Source: Bacteroidia bacterium (lineage in GTDB: Bacteria > Bacteroidota > Bacteroidia > UKL13-3). From it: a DNA stretch of 64,000 nucleotides. This document shows, piece after piece, positions 50,641 to 61,900 of this stretch. The position numbers and the translations under genes are program-made. Within the stretch, counting starts at the first letter, position 1. Each line of letters opens with the position of its first letter. The notes under the pieces are model-generated. The model did not search any database. It was not told the DNA's origin and saw only the letters and a list, made by a program, of their open reading frames with translations. The stretch lies in assembly GCA_025454875.1 (NCBI GenBank), contig JALONP010000008.1, forward strand, positions 102,616 through 166,615, read 5' to 3'.

Positions 50641-53600
50641 TATCAGTTACAATACCATCACAGGATGCAGTTACCCAACAGCTACGAGTGGTGTTTTTTA
50701 TGGAATTTGGCACAACGCTGCCACTCCTCAGTTTACCAGAATATCGGGGAATACCATTTCTAATGATACAACAAATGCAACAAGTGGAACCTATGCCTGT
50801 ATATACACAACGGGTGCTACTTTAAGTGGAAGTGTGCAAATAGACAGTAACGTGATAGATGGTATCCGTTCCAACAGTACAAGTTCAATGACATGGTATG
50901 GAATTTGGGGCACTCCAGCAGCAAATGGAAGCACGGTTTCTATCCGCAACAATACGTTTCAAAACATCACTTTTGGGAATACCATTTCTGGTACAACTGG
51001 CTTGATACAATGGACAGGCAGTTTAACCGCTGGCACTTTAAACATTACAGGTAATAACTTTAACAACCTTACTTTAAATACTACTGGAACAACTTGCTTA
51101 ATTTGGCACAACAATGCCACACAGAATGTAAATGTTACAGGCAATTTTATTACAACCCAATTTACACGCTCTGGATCTTCAGGCACTTTTTACTGTACCT
51201 ATAATTTTGGTTCCCCTTCAACTGGAAGTGCTTTAGTTGCTAATAACAACTTTCAAAACATTACTCTTGCAGGTTCGAGCACAGGATATGGAATTTTTCA
51301 TGGTACATTGGTAGCTCAGTTCTTAGGAATACGAAACAACATTATTAATAACTTCTCTGGTGGCACAGGTACTACCTGGGGTATCTTTTTTAATTACGGT
51401 GCTGCAGGAAGTTATGCCGATAGCAATACCGTTTCAAATATTACTGGAGGTGGGATTGTTTATGGAATTCAACAGGGTACAAACTCTACTTTATCTTACC
51501 GATTCAATAACAACTTAATACATTCATTAACTGGTACAGGAACGGGTGCTGTATTTGGTATGCACTTTAATCCTGCAGCGGCAGGTGTGAATCAAGTGTT
51601 TAACAACCGCATTTACAACCTAAATAGCACCAATGCATCAGGGGTCGTTACAGGTATTGCTATTGTTGCTGGAACAACATATACGTTATATAACAACCTC
51701 ATTGCCGATGTGAAAGCAACAATTTCAAGTGGTACAAACCAAGTAATTGGATTAAGCAGCGCCATTGCAACTGGTACCATCAATGCTTGGAACAATACAA
51801 TCCATTTAAACACAAGTAGCACAGGAACCAATTTTGGTTCATCAGCCATTTCCATTAATACGGGTGCTACTTTTAATGCATTGAATAACATTTTCATTAA
51901 CAATTCGACACCCGCTGGAACTGGACGTACTGTTGCCTACAGAAGATCATCTACCACACTCACAACTTACGGCAATACATCAAACAATAATATTTGGTAT
52001 GCGGGCGACTCCACCCTTTCAGGTAGGCATATTTACAATGATGGTACCAATGTGGATTCACTTTTCTCAGCCTATCAAACCCGTGTTGGAACAGCACGTG
52101 ATTCATTATCTGCAACAGAAAATATAACGTTCCTGAATACAACGGGTGGCGCAAACTTCCTTGTTCCAGATTCAACTATTACCACAGCCATTGAAGCTGG
52201 TGCAGTGCGCATTGCTACTGTAAGCCAAGATGCCAATGGCAGGATTCGTGCGGGCTTTAACGGATATACAGGTAATTCAGGTATAGCCGATATAGGTGCG
52301 ATTGAAGGAAATTTCACAGGCTTACCTGCACGCCAGATGGTATTTAACAACAGCAATACAGCTCAAAATAGCAGCAAAGTTGCCATCGGTACAAATGATG
52401 CAAGAATCTTGCGCATATCTGTAAATACAGCTCTTGGACTAAATGCACTAGAGGCTACTTCCTTTAAGTTATCAACTTCGGGAAGCACAAGTGCAACCGA
52501 TATTGTAGCAGCCAAAATATATTATACTTATGCTGATTCAACATTTACCAACCCTGTTTTAGTTGGAACAACAGCAACCCCTGCAGGAACATTTTATGTG
52601 AATGGTTCAATTAGAGTGGCTACAGGTACAAGTTATTTCTGGTTGGCTTACGATATTAGTCCTTCAGCAGTTCCGGGTAATGTTGTTGATGCTACTTTGG
52701 ATAGTATTGTGATTGGAGGAATAAACCAAGCGCCTATTGATGGCAATCCTGCCGGGAGCCGATTAATCCAAGGCCCGTTAAATGGATTGTATACTGTAGG
52801 TGCGAGCCAAACATACCCAACTATTGCTTCTGCATTAACTGAACTTGCATTGTTGGGTGTAAATGCACCGGTAATATTCTCATTAACCGATACGGTTTAC
52901 AGCACTACTTATGGTGAAACGTTTCCGTTGGTTTTAACCAATGCACCAGGTATGTCTGCTACCAATACTGTTTCTATTGTTCCTACTATTGCTAATATTG
53001 CACGCATTGAAGCAAACAGCGCTGTTGCTGTAATTGACATAAACAATGCTGCCAATTTTATCATTGATGGAAGCCAAGGTGGTGCAGGTAATTTTGTTTT
53101 AGGGAACAATTTAAGTATTGTTAACACCAACACAACTGCTCCTGCAATTCGTTTTATCAATGAAGCTTCAAACAATATTGTAAGGTATTGTGAAATCAGA
53201 TCAAACAATTCAACAGCAACCGGTGCTGCAGGTGCGGGAGTTGTAAATTTTGGAACAACAACGGGTGCTAATGGTAATGATAACAACCTCATCCGTGGTT
53301 GTTATATTCATGAGGTAACAGGTGGCTTACCTGTTATCGGAGTTTCATCTTTAGGAACACTTTCACCAATCAGTGCACAAAACGATAACAATACAATCGA
53401 CAGCTGTCATATCTACAATTATGGTTCTGCTTCAATTGCTTCTGCTGGTATTTATATTGGCTTAAACAACAATACATGGAAAATTAATGCGAACCGTTTT
53501 TACCAAACCACACCATTAAGTATTACTACAGCAGGTATAACCCACCGTGCTCTCTGGGTAACTCCAAACACTTCCTCTTTAACCAACGCAAGTGGGTTTG

Positions 53601-56600
53601 AAATTCACAATAACTATATTGGTGGCAACAATGCAAGTGGTACTGGGTTCTACACCATGACAGGTGCTGCTACTTATTTATTTAATGGCATGGACTTGTC
53701 AATGGGATTAGGTACTCCTACATCTGTGCAAGGCAATACCGTTACACAAATAGACATGACCACTGCAAGTACCTCGTTGGTTGCATTTGTTGGAATCAAC
53801 TTTGCAAATGGAAACATCAATTGCGGAACTACCTCCCCTAATATCATTGGTTCAACTACAACCAATGGTGCCATTAACTTTACCACTACAGCTGCCTTAG
53901 GCGGTGTAACGGGTATCAGAGCAAATGCAGGTTTAACTTATATTATCCGCAACAATATCATTTCGGGTATCAACCTTAATGCTTCAACAGCATCTATTCA
54001 GACTCAATTTGCAGGTATAAACGTATTAGGATCAACTCGATTTGCAAATGTTGACTCGAATACTATTGGAAGCAACACCTTAACCAACAGCATCAATATT
54101 GTTTCTACTAGTGCATCATCAACCGGTGCTTCTACCATGTCGGGTATATTGATGAATATATCAACTGGCAACGTTGCAAACAACTATACCGTAAACAACA
54201 ATACGATTGCCAATATCAACACAAATTATGCAGCTACCGGAACGCAAGGAACAAGTTTAAGAGGTATCTTTATCAATACTTCAGTTGCGGGTTCATATGC
54301 TGTGAACAACAACCTTATCTATAACTTATCTTCTGCAACACAAACAACTGCTGGTGGATCAACTGGGGCAATTGTTGGTTTATGTATTTCAAATACTGCA
54401 GGTATCATTACGAGTGCTTCAAATAATACCATTTACGGTTTAACCTTAACAGGTTCTTCAACATCTGCAGCTGTAAATGCAGCAGGTATTTTCTTTTCGA
54501 CACCTACCGCTGACGAGCATCTGTTATCAAGAAACTTGGTTCACAGTATTTCATTAACAACTCCTAACCGCAATGCTATTATTTCGGGTATTGATGTTGC
54601 CGCGGGTACAACACGTATCATTAACAATATGATTCGTTTAGGAATAGACCAAACAGGAGCAAGTATTACTGCAGCAGTTACTTTTAGGGGAATAACCAAA
54701 AACAGTAACAACAGCTCTATTTACTTCAACTCAGTGTATATTGGTGGTACCGGTGTAGACACCAATTTGGTGCGTACTTTTGCTTTCCAACGTTCAGGCA
54801 CAGGAGTAGATGATGTTCGAAACAACTTGTTCATTAACCAACGTGCAAATGCCACAACAGGTGCAGCGCATGTAGCGGTAAACTTACTTAACAATACAAC
54901 TTTAACCATGAACAACAATATGCTTCGTGGTGATAGTATTGGAATCTTTAATGGTGTATTGCAATTTAGTTTATCTAATTGGAAAAGCGCTTCTGGTGTA
55001 GATGCCAATTCAATAGCATCATTGCCAGGGTTCGTTAACCCAACAGGTACTACTGCAACACTTAACTTGCGCATTGATACTTCAATCGCTACAGCATTAG
55101 AAGCCTATGGATCAGCAGTAACTGGAACTGGAGTGGATATTGATTTTGACGGGCAAACACGTTCGGCTTTAACCCCTGTTGACTTAGGAGCTGACGCTGG
55201 TAACTTTATTCCAAGTGATATTGCAGGTCCTGTAATTAGTTATACTGCGCTCGTAAATACAATTTCAACTGCCGACCGTACCATTACTGCAACCATTTCA
55301 GATGCAACAGGTGTGTACATTTCAGGAGCACTGCAACCGCGCATCTATTTTAAAAAGTTTGCAGCCGGTTCATGGAATTCAGCAGCAGGTACCTTAACTT
55401 CAGGAACCAACACGAATGGTACATGGACATTCACAATTAGTGCAACCACGCTTGGTGGATTAATTGCTGATGATTCGGTTTATTATTTTGTGATTGCCCA
55501 AGACTCTACTGGATTCAACAATATTGGATCATTACCTGGTGGTGCAGAAGGTACAGATGTAAATACGGTAACGTTATTCCCGAATCCATTTACCTACAAA
55601 GTACTTCCTATTTTAAGTGGAAACTTTAATGTTGGGGTAGGCCAACCATTTACCACCTTAACCGGAACAAATGGGATGTTCAGTTACTTAAATGCTGCTG
55701 TAATTGGAGGTAATGTAACTGTTACCATTACGAGTGATATTGAGGAGCCTGGAACAAACGCACTCAATCCAATGGTTGAGACAGGGGCAGGAAACTACAC
55801 GGTAACAATTGTGCCAGATAGCGCAGTTGTAAGAAGCATTACAGGTTCAATTGCAACAGCCAATTCAGCGGTAATTAGAATAAATGGCGCAGACCGCGTT
55901 AATATTGATGGAAGCCATGGAGGATCAGGCCGTTATTTGCGTTTTATGAACAGAACAAATGGTGCTGCAACAATTAACTATTTAAACGATGCTGACTTTA
56001 ATACCTTAGCCAATTGTATTATTGAAGGGGTTAACAATACCGTGGGCACCGTAAACTTTTTCACCGCTGCCGTTGGTGGTACAGGTAACGACTCTAATAC
56101 GGTAATCAATTGTTTGTTTAGAGATACGTTAGGCTCTGCAATGACAGTAGCTTCAGGACTCAACAAACCAAATACAGGTATCTTCTCTCAGGGTACTGCA
56201 GGCGCTCCAAACGATAATATCTCGGTAATTGGGTGTGAGTTTGACAACTTCAGGTTTAATATTATAAACCTGGCTCCTGTAGGTAGTGGAGATTTTTGGA
56301 CCATGTATGATAATAAAATTTACCACTCAAATGATAGCAACTTCCAAAACATTACTTGGTTCCAAATACAAGGCGGAGGAGGTCATTTGATTCGCAAAAA
56401 CAGCATTGGTGGTGCATCGGCAAATAGAAGCGGTACACCTCAAACTTTAAGAGGTACAGGCCAACAAAACCTAATCTTCCTCAACTCAACATCTACCATT
56501 CCTTCTACCATTGATAGCAATATCATTGGAAACGTAATCACGACATCAACCATTTCTGCATTTTATGGCATACGTACAAGCGGTCCTTGTACCATCAATG

Positions 56601-58684
56601 CCAATACCATTGGTGGAGTTACCAACCCATGGGATACGTTAAGGTTAGCGAACGTATGTTATGGAATTTTAAGTGGAGCCAATGGTGTAATCATCACAAA
56701 CAACACCGTTGCAAATATTACTGGAACCAGTGCTTCAGCTGCAGTAGGTGGTATCTGGGGGAGCTCAGGTTCTTACACCATTCGCAACAATACTGTTCGT
56801 GATATTTCATCACCATTCAATGGTACGTTCACATTAGCATCGGGTCCTATTGGTATTTATGCTTTGCCTGCCGCAGGTGAACAAGATACCATTGATGCCA
56901 ATACGGTATACAATATCAGCGCAACAGGAGCAGGTTTATTTGCCAAAGGCATTCAATTCGGAACATCAGCAAGCAATGTATTATATTGCACACGTAACCG
57001 CGTGTATAATATTACTGCACCAACCAATCCAAATGCTGCTGTTGCGGGTATTATGTATACCTTAAGTGGTAACAATACCATTGCGCATAACCAAATTAGC
57101 TTGGGAATGAATACAAATGAACGTGTGTTTGGAATATTTAACAATGGTACCACTCCCGGAGTATTAAGTGTATTCCATAATACCATTAACATAACGGGTG
57201 TTGGAGACACCACAAGTTTTGGCGTGTACAATGCAAACACAGGATCTGTTACTGCAACCAATAACTTAATCTACAATAACCGCTCTGATACTACCTTGGT
57301 TCCTGACCCTCAATTCGCAATTGGGGCTGCAACGGTTACGCCAACTTCAGCTAATTTAAACTACAACTTGTTTGCGGTAAATGATACTGCAGCAATTGCC
57401 CAATTAGGTGTGGCAAGCCAAGGATGGTCGGCAATTGGCTCATTGTTTACCACCATTTACAATACCAATTGGGCAGAACGTACATCTGTTGTTTTACCAA
57501 ATCAATTGTTTACAGACGCTTCGGTTGCAAACTTATCGCCTATTGTATCAGACCCTGCTTCATGGTACCTCAATGGTAAAGCAGAACGTATTGTTGGATT
57601 TAACAATGGAGATTTTACTGCTATTAGAGGAGTGCGCTCTTCAACCATTGCTGGTGGTGCAGTTGATATTGGATCAGTTGAGTTTACACCTACTGCTACA
57701 CCTCCTTCTGCTAGCCAAATCGGAACCATTGCTGCTGGAGATAGCACTTCGTACTTTGTAGCTTCGCGTTTGGTTGCAAAGGTTAAATGGGGATTGTTAG
57801 GAACATTGCCTTCTGCGCTTGATGTAAAATATTACTCAGGAACAAACCCTCCAAATACGTTTGTGGGAGCCACCTTTATGAATGCATATTGGGATATTCA
57901 ACCTACTGGAGGAAGTGCGTATGACTACAACCTTACCTTAATGCAAGATTCAGCAGTATTGGGTACCGTTGGTTCTTTAAACAACCTGTCAATTGCCCGT
58001 TACGAAGGTTTTGCGTCTAATTGGTCAAGACCTGCAACAGTAGTAAATAACGTAACCGGCTTTATGACAGCAGATGCGGCAAATACAATGGGAATATTTA
58101 CCGGAACCGATACAACAAACAATCCGTTACCTGTTGTATTAACCAGATTCACTGCAACTGCACAACAACAAGATGTGGTGCTCAATTGGAATACTGCATC
58201 TGAATTAAACAACCAAGGTTTTGATGTAGAACGTTCAGCCGATGGGCAGCGTTTTGAAGCCATCCAATTTGTAAAAGGAAATGGCAACAGCAATATACCT
58301 AAAGCTTACCAAACCATCGACCGCAATGCATTTGCTACACAAACTGTTTGGTTCTACCGTTTACGTCAAGTAGACATGGATGGACGCTTCTCGTATTCAA
58401 ACAAAGTGCGCGTAAGCAAAAACAACCAACAAGCCCAGTTAACGGTATATCCTAATCCTTTTGAAACCGTATTCACCATTTCTGTTGAAGCCAGCAATAA
58501 TGATATTGCCTTAATTGAATTGGTAGATGTACAAGGCAAAGTAGTAAGCACATGGAACAAGCGACTTACACAAGGCATTAACCAAGTGGAATTGGAAACA
58601 GAATCGACACTTCCAAGCGGATTGTATATTGCACGGATTGTGGTTAACGGATTAAGCCAACAAGTGAAAATAAGCAAGCAATAA
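50606..58684 (+). CDS. Giant secreted beta-helix protein 2, 3' part with T9SS sorting domain
   Basis: The frame from an ATG at 50606 gives 2692 residues but has no signal peptide; its first 10 residues are an artefact of the shifted frame, and real homology starts at about GTVDISYNT. With the upstream fragment the gene would encode about 3041 residues (49558-58684 is 3042 codons plus one base). Beta-helix repeats run to about 52300. A domain like the BNR-associated N-terminal family follows (about 52330-52760), then two modules shared with giant protein 1 (NGLYTVGASQ at 52782 and SGNFNVGVGQ near 55616), and a C-terminal T9SS type A domain (YPNPF near 58450, ending VKISKQ). Likely surface-exposed; function unknown. 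Confidence 0.8.
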   Translation: MVLVILVLGTVDISYNTITGCSYPTATSGVFYGIWHNAATPQFTRISGNTISNDTTNATSGTYACIYTTGATLSGSVQIDSNVIDGIRSNSTSSMTWYGIWGTPAANGSTVSIRNNTFQNITFGNTISGTTGLIQWTGSLTAGTLNITGNNFNNLTLNTTGTTCLIWHNNATQNVNVTGNFITTQFTRSGSSGTFYCTYNFGSPSTGSALVANNNFQNITLAGSSTGYGIFHGTLVAQFLGIRNNIINNFSGGTGTTWGIFFNYGAAGSYADSNTVSNITGGGIVYGIQQGTNSTLSYRFNNNLIHSLTGTGTGAVFGMHFNPAAAGVNQVFNNRIYNLNSTNASGVVTGIAIVAGTTYTLYNNLIADVKATISSGTNQVIGLSSAIATGTINAWNNTIHLNTSSTGTNFGSSAISINTGATFNALNNIFINNSTPAGTGRTVAYRRSSTTLTTYGNTSNNNIWYAGDSTLSGRHIYNDGTNVDSLFSAYQTRVGTARDSLSATENITFLNTTGGANFLVPDSTITTAIEAGAVRIATVSQDANGRIRAGFNGYTGNSGIADIGAIEGNFTGLPARQMVFNNSNTAQNSSKVAIGTNDARILRISVNTALGLNALEATSFKLSTSGSTSATDIVAAKIYYTYADSTFTNPVLVGTTATPAGTFYVNGSIRVATGTSYFWLAYDISPSAVPGNVVDATLDSIVIGGINQAPIDGNPAGSRLIQGPLNGLYTVGASQTYPTIASALTELALLGVNAPVIFSLTDTVYSTTYGETFPLVLTNAPGMSATNTVSIVPTIANIARIEANSAVAVIDINNAANFIIDGSQGGAGNFVLGNNLSIVNTNTTAPAIRFINEASNNIVRYCEIRSNNSTATGAAGAGVVNFGTTTGANGNDNNLIRGCYIHEVTGGLPVIGVSSLGTLSPISAQNDNNTIDSCHIYNYGSASIASAGIYIGLNNNTWKINANRFYQTTPLSITTAGITHRALWVTPNTSSLTNASGFEIHNNYIGGNNASGTGFYTMTGAATYLFNGMDLSMGLGTPTSVQGNTVTQIDMTTASTSLVAFVGINFANGNINCGTTSPNIIGSTTTNGAINFTTTAALGGVTGIRANAGLTYIIRNNIISGINLNASTASIQTQFAGINVLGSTRFANVDSNTIGSNTLTNSINIVSTSASSTGASTMSGILMNISTGNVANNYTVNNNTIANINTNYAATGTQGTSLRGIFINTSVAGSYAVNNNLIYNLSSATQTTAGGSTGAIVGLCISNTAGIITSASNNTIYGLTLTGSSTSAAVNAAGIFFSTPTADEHLLSRNLVHSISLTTPNRNAIISGIDVAAGTTRIINNMIRLGIDQTGASITAAVTFRGITKNSNNSSIYFNSVYIGGTGVDTNLVRTFAFQRSGTGVDDVRNNLFINQRANATTGAAHVAVNLLNNTTLTMNNNMLRGDSIGIFNGVLQFSLSNWKSASGVDANSIASLPGFVNPTGTTATLNLRIDTSIATALEAYGSAVTGTGVDIDFDGQTRSALTPVDLGADAGNFIPSDIAGPVISYTALVNTISTADRTITATISDATGVYISGALQPRIYFKKFAAGSWNSAAGTLTSGTNTNGTWTFTISATTLGGLIADDSVYYFVIAQDSTGFNNIGSLPGGAEGTDVNTVTLFPNPFTYKVLPILSGNFNVGVGQPFTTLTGTNGMFSYLNAAVIGGNVTVTITSDIEEPGTNALNPMVETGAGNYTVTIVPDSAVVRSITGSIATANSAVIRINGADRVNIDGSHGGSGRYLRFMNRTNGAATINYLNDADFNTLANCIIEGVNNTVGTVNFFTAAVGGTGNDSNTVINCLFRDTLGSAMTVASGLNKPNTGIFSQGTAGAPNDNISVIGCEFDNFRFNIINLAPVGSGDFWTMYDNKIYHSNDSNFQNITWFQIQGGGGHLIRKNSIGGASANRSGTPQTLRGTGQQNLIFLNSTSTIPSTIDSNIIGNVITTSTISAFYGIRTSGPCTINANTIGGVTNPWDTLRLANVCYGILSGANGVIITNNTVANITGTSASAAVGGIWGSSGSYTIRNNTVRDISSPFNGTFTLASGPIGIYALPAAGEQDTIDANTVYNISATGAGLFAKGIQFGTSASNVLYCTRNRVYNITAPTNPNAAVAGIMYTLSGNNTIAHNQISLGMNTNERVFGIFNNGTTPGVLSVFHNTINITGVGDTTSFGVYNANTGSVTATNNLIYNNRSDTTLVPDPQFAIGAATVTPTSANLNYNLFAVNDTAAIAQLGVASQGWSAIGSLFTTIYNTNWAERTSVVLPNQLFTDASVANLSPIVSDPASWYLNGKAERIVGFNNGDFTAIRGVRSSTIAGGAVDIGSVEFTPTATPPSASQIGTIAAGDSTSYFVASRLVAKVKWGLLGTLPSALDVKYYSGTNPPNTFVGATFMNAYWDIQPTGGSAYDYNLTLMQDSAVLGTVGSLNNLSIARYEGFASNWSRPATVVNNVTGFMTADAANTMGIFTGTDTTNNPLPVVLTRFTATAQQQDVVLNWNTASELNNQGFDVERSADGQRFEAIQFVKGNGNSNIPKAYQTIDRNAFATQTVWFYRLRQVDMDGRFSYSNKVRVSKNNQQAQLTVYPNPFETVFTISVEASNNDIALIELVDVQGKVVSTWNKRLTQGINQVELETESTLPSGLYIARIVVNGLSQQVKISKQ

Positions 58685-58707
58685 GGGTACGTATTTCACC
58701 CTACTTT

Positions 58708-58746
58708 AAAGCGGCTTCAAACTTAGGTTTGAAGCCGCTTTTTTTC
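58708..58746 (+). terminator. Strong intrinsic terminator after giant gene 2
   Basis: AAAGCGGCTTCAAAC (58708-58722) and GTTTGAAGCCGCTTT (58727-58741) pair perfectly over 15 base pairs with a four-base loop, followed by more T. It lies 23 bases after the stop codon. Confidence 0.95.
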
Positions 58747-58989
58747 ATGTACATTAATTATTATATGAAGCTAATTATCAGCGCAATTAAGCCCCTCGTA
58801 AAAAAAATTACAGTGCATGGGTTGTATATACAAAAATTTACATAATTTAGATTTTCTAAATCTTACTAAAATCTTAATAAAAATATGAATAAAACAACTA
58901 CTTTGTTAAGGCGATGTTATCGCAACCAAATACCTGTAACCCCTTATGCATGTAGTATTCACAAAAACATAACAAACAATTAAACACAT
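58747..58989. other. Leader and promoter region of the third giant gene
   Basis: This AT-rich non-coding stretch follows the terminator and precedes the ATG at 58990. It contains small perfect inverted repeats: TTTAGA-ttt-TCTAAA (near 58846-58862), GCGAT-gtt-ATCGC (near 58911-58923) and TTGTATATACAA (near 58818). A -7-like TAATTTAG lies in the first repeat without a good TTTG upstream. A long untranslated leader is possible; no gene is seen. Confidence 0.4.
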
Positions 58990-61900
58990 ATGAGAAAACA
59001 ACTACAAACAATCAAAAAACTCCTTGGCCGAGGTTTGGCTCTTGGGGTATTTGGGTTGGGATTAATTGCATTTGTCAATAACGATGCATTAGCCCAAGGA
59101 ATCACAGCTACAACCTATCCAATTTCTTACACTACAGGGGTGACTTTATTTACAGTTCCTGGAGTAAACACCCAACATGTTGGAAATAGTAATGACGACA
59201 CACCCGGACCACTTACTTCTTTTGGATCTGGGTTTACATTTACTTACGGTGGGGTGCAGTACAGCCACCTCTCTGTTAGCCCAGACGGTTTCTTTAGACT
59301 TGGAACAGCGGCTTCGGCTCAATTTACCAATGATTTGTCCTCGACTACCAATACACCAATCATTGCTCCTTATTGGGACGATGTGGCAACTGGTACAACA
59401 GGACAGGTGCGTGGATTTATTACAGGTACTGCACCAAACCGAATTTATGTAATAGATTGGTTTGTGACCATACCACGCAATATAACTGGTGCTCCAAATG
59501 CGAACTTCCAATGCTGGCTTTATGAAAATGGTGGAAAAATTCAGTTTGTTTATGGTACAGGAATCATTTCTGCCGCTATGAGTTACTCTGTTGGACATGC
59601 AATAACAACAGGCACTCCAACTCGTATCTCAACAGTAACCATTGATGGTACTTCATTTATTGCAAGTACAAATGCATATGTATCAGCTACCCCAAATAAT
59701 GCTAATGCCGCAGCAATACCTAGTGGAAGTTCTATTACTTATACCCCTTCAACACCTTCTGCATCTCCTAACAATCTAACATTTTCTTCAATCACTGCGA
59801 ATGGAATCACATTAAATTGGGGAGATAGCACTACTAATGAGTCTTTCTACGTGGTTCAAAGATCAACAGATGGTGGTATAAACTATACTACCTTAGCGAA
59901 TATTGCTGCCAACTCTACTACGTATAATGCAACAGGTTTGCTACCTGGCCAAACTTACACATTTAAGGTAATTGCAGCAACAGAGGGTAATTTTGATAGC
60001 TCAGTTGTGGGTTCTCAAGCTACATTGCCTCCTGTAGCGATAATCTCAACATCAATTGGTGGTAATTGGAAAGACCCAGCCACTTGGGTTGGAGGTATTG
60101 TTCCAACAGCAACTGACTCAGTAATTATTGCCGATGGAGCAACCGTAACAATTGATACAACAGCAGGAGCTTGTTATGCATTGGTTGTAGGCCAAGGTAT
60201 TTCTGGTATTCTTGAATACCGTGCTGCTTCGGCTGCAACATTAAATGTGTCTCACTCTGTTTACATTAATACAGGGGCTATTTTTAACGCAGGTACGGGC
60301 ACGCTCACAACGCATACGCTAACTATTGGTGGTACTGCCACCGCCCCTTCTCCAGGTAATTTAATTAACAATGGAACTTTAGACTTTTTTGGAACAGCAG
60401 GAGCCAATATTACCTTTTTTGGTAGTTTGGACGGTTCAATTACGGGTGCCGGTACTTTTGATTTCAGACGCATTACGTTAAGCAAAGGAGCTGTTTTAAT
60501 CAATAGACCAATGTTAACTTTTAATGCCGCATTTACGGTAGAAGATGGCACAACAGTGGGTGTTATTGCTACTCATACTGCAGGTATATTGCAAATAGCA
60601 GGTACATTTACCCAAAATAGCCCACTATACAATGCAGCTGCGCACACCATTCCATTAAATGGAGGTGTCTGGCTAAATAACCCAAACTTTACGGTAACTG
60701 CCCAAAATGGTAACATGACCAACAATGGTTTGTTGCGTATTACACAAGGTACTTATAATATAAGCACTGTTAATACAGCTGTGTTAAATTTTGGCGCTGG
60801 TGCACACTTATGGGTTGAGGGTGGAGTATTAAACCACTCGGCCCGCATCCTTACAGCGTCTGTTATCACATTCACACAAAGTGGAGGTATTATTAACGTG
60901 GCTACCGTTGGAAATTCTACATCGGGCTCAGCATCATTTGGTCTAACCTCTATAGCTACTGCAATTAACTGGACCGGAGGTAGGGTTGTATTAAACCAAC
61001 GCAACACAGGTGCTACAATTGTGGATTACAATGTTGCTCCTCTTTCAGGATACAATGGAGGCACCTTGCAAGTAGGATCTTCTGCTACTGCCACCAATTT
61101 TGATTTCCGTATCAATGGCAATACGCCAAACCTCACAATTGATACTGTTACAAATAACAAATCTGCCCTATTACGCTTGCAAACGAACGTTAGGGGTAAA
61201 GTATATATCCCAGTTGGCGCTACATTAAATTTGAATGGACAAAACTTATTGTTTTTGGCAGACTCATTTACCAATAATGGCTTTGTTGATGGTAGAACAG
61301 CAGCGAGTAATTTTGTATTCTTTGGCAATACAGCGCAATTTTACCAAGGACTTGGTGCCGATACCATTCAAGCAATTTCAAACCAAAATACAGCAGGTGG
61401 CGTATCCTTTTTGGATACGGTAGTAGCTTACAGAGTTAACTTCTTTAGTGTTACACCTATTAATAATAGTGGTAGAATTGTACTTGGAAACGGTATAGCT
61501 CAAGCTGTAACTGTACAAATTGGAGTGGCTAACTTCACTTCAACGGCAGGTATTTTTGACGTTGCTCCTACTTTTAATTTAGGGACAGGTACCTACTCAT
61601 TGATATACCAACAAGAAGGCGCATTAAGAACTACAGGGGTTGAAATTCCAGTTTCGCGTTCAATAACGAACCTAACAATTTCAGATACCAATAATGTGAC
61701 ATTGGCTGGTGGAAATTTAACACTAACTGGCACCCTTGCTATGACTGCTGGTAGGCTAAATACCTCAGATACTACTCTGTTGATTATTAACAACACGGCT
61801 GCTGCTGCTTCAAATATTGGTAGCGCGACAAGTTATGTAAATGGTCCAATGCAACGCAGAATTGCAGATTCGTTAACAACTGCTTCTACTTATTCATTCC

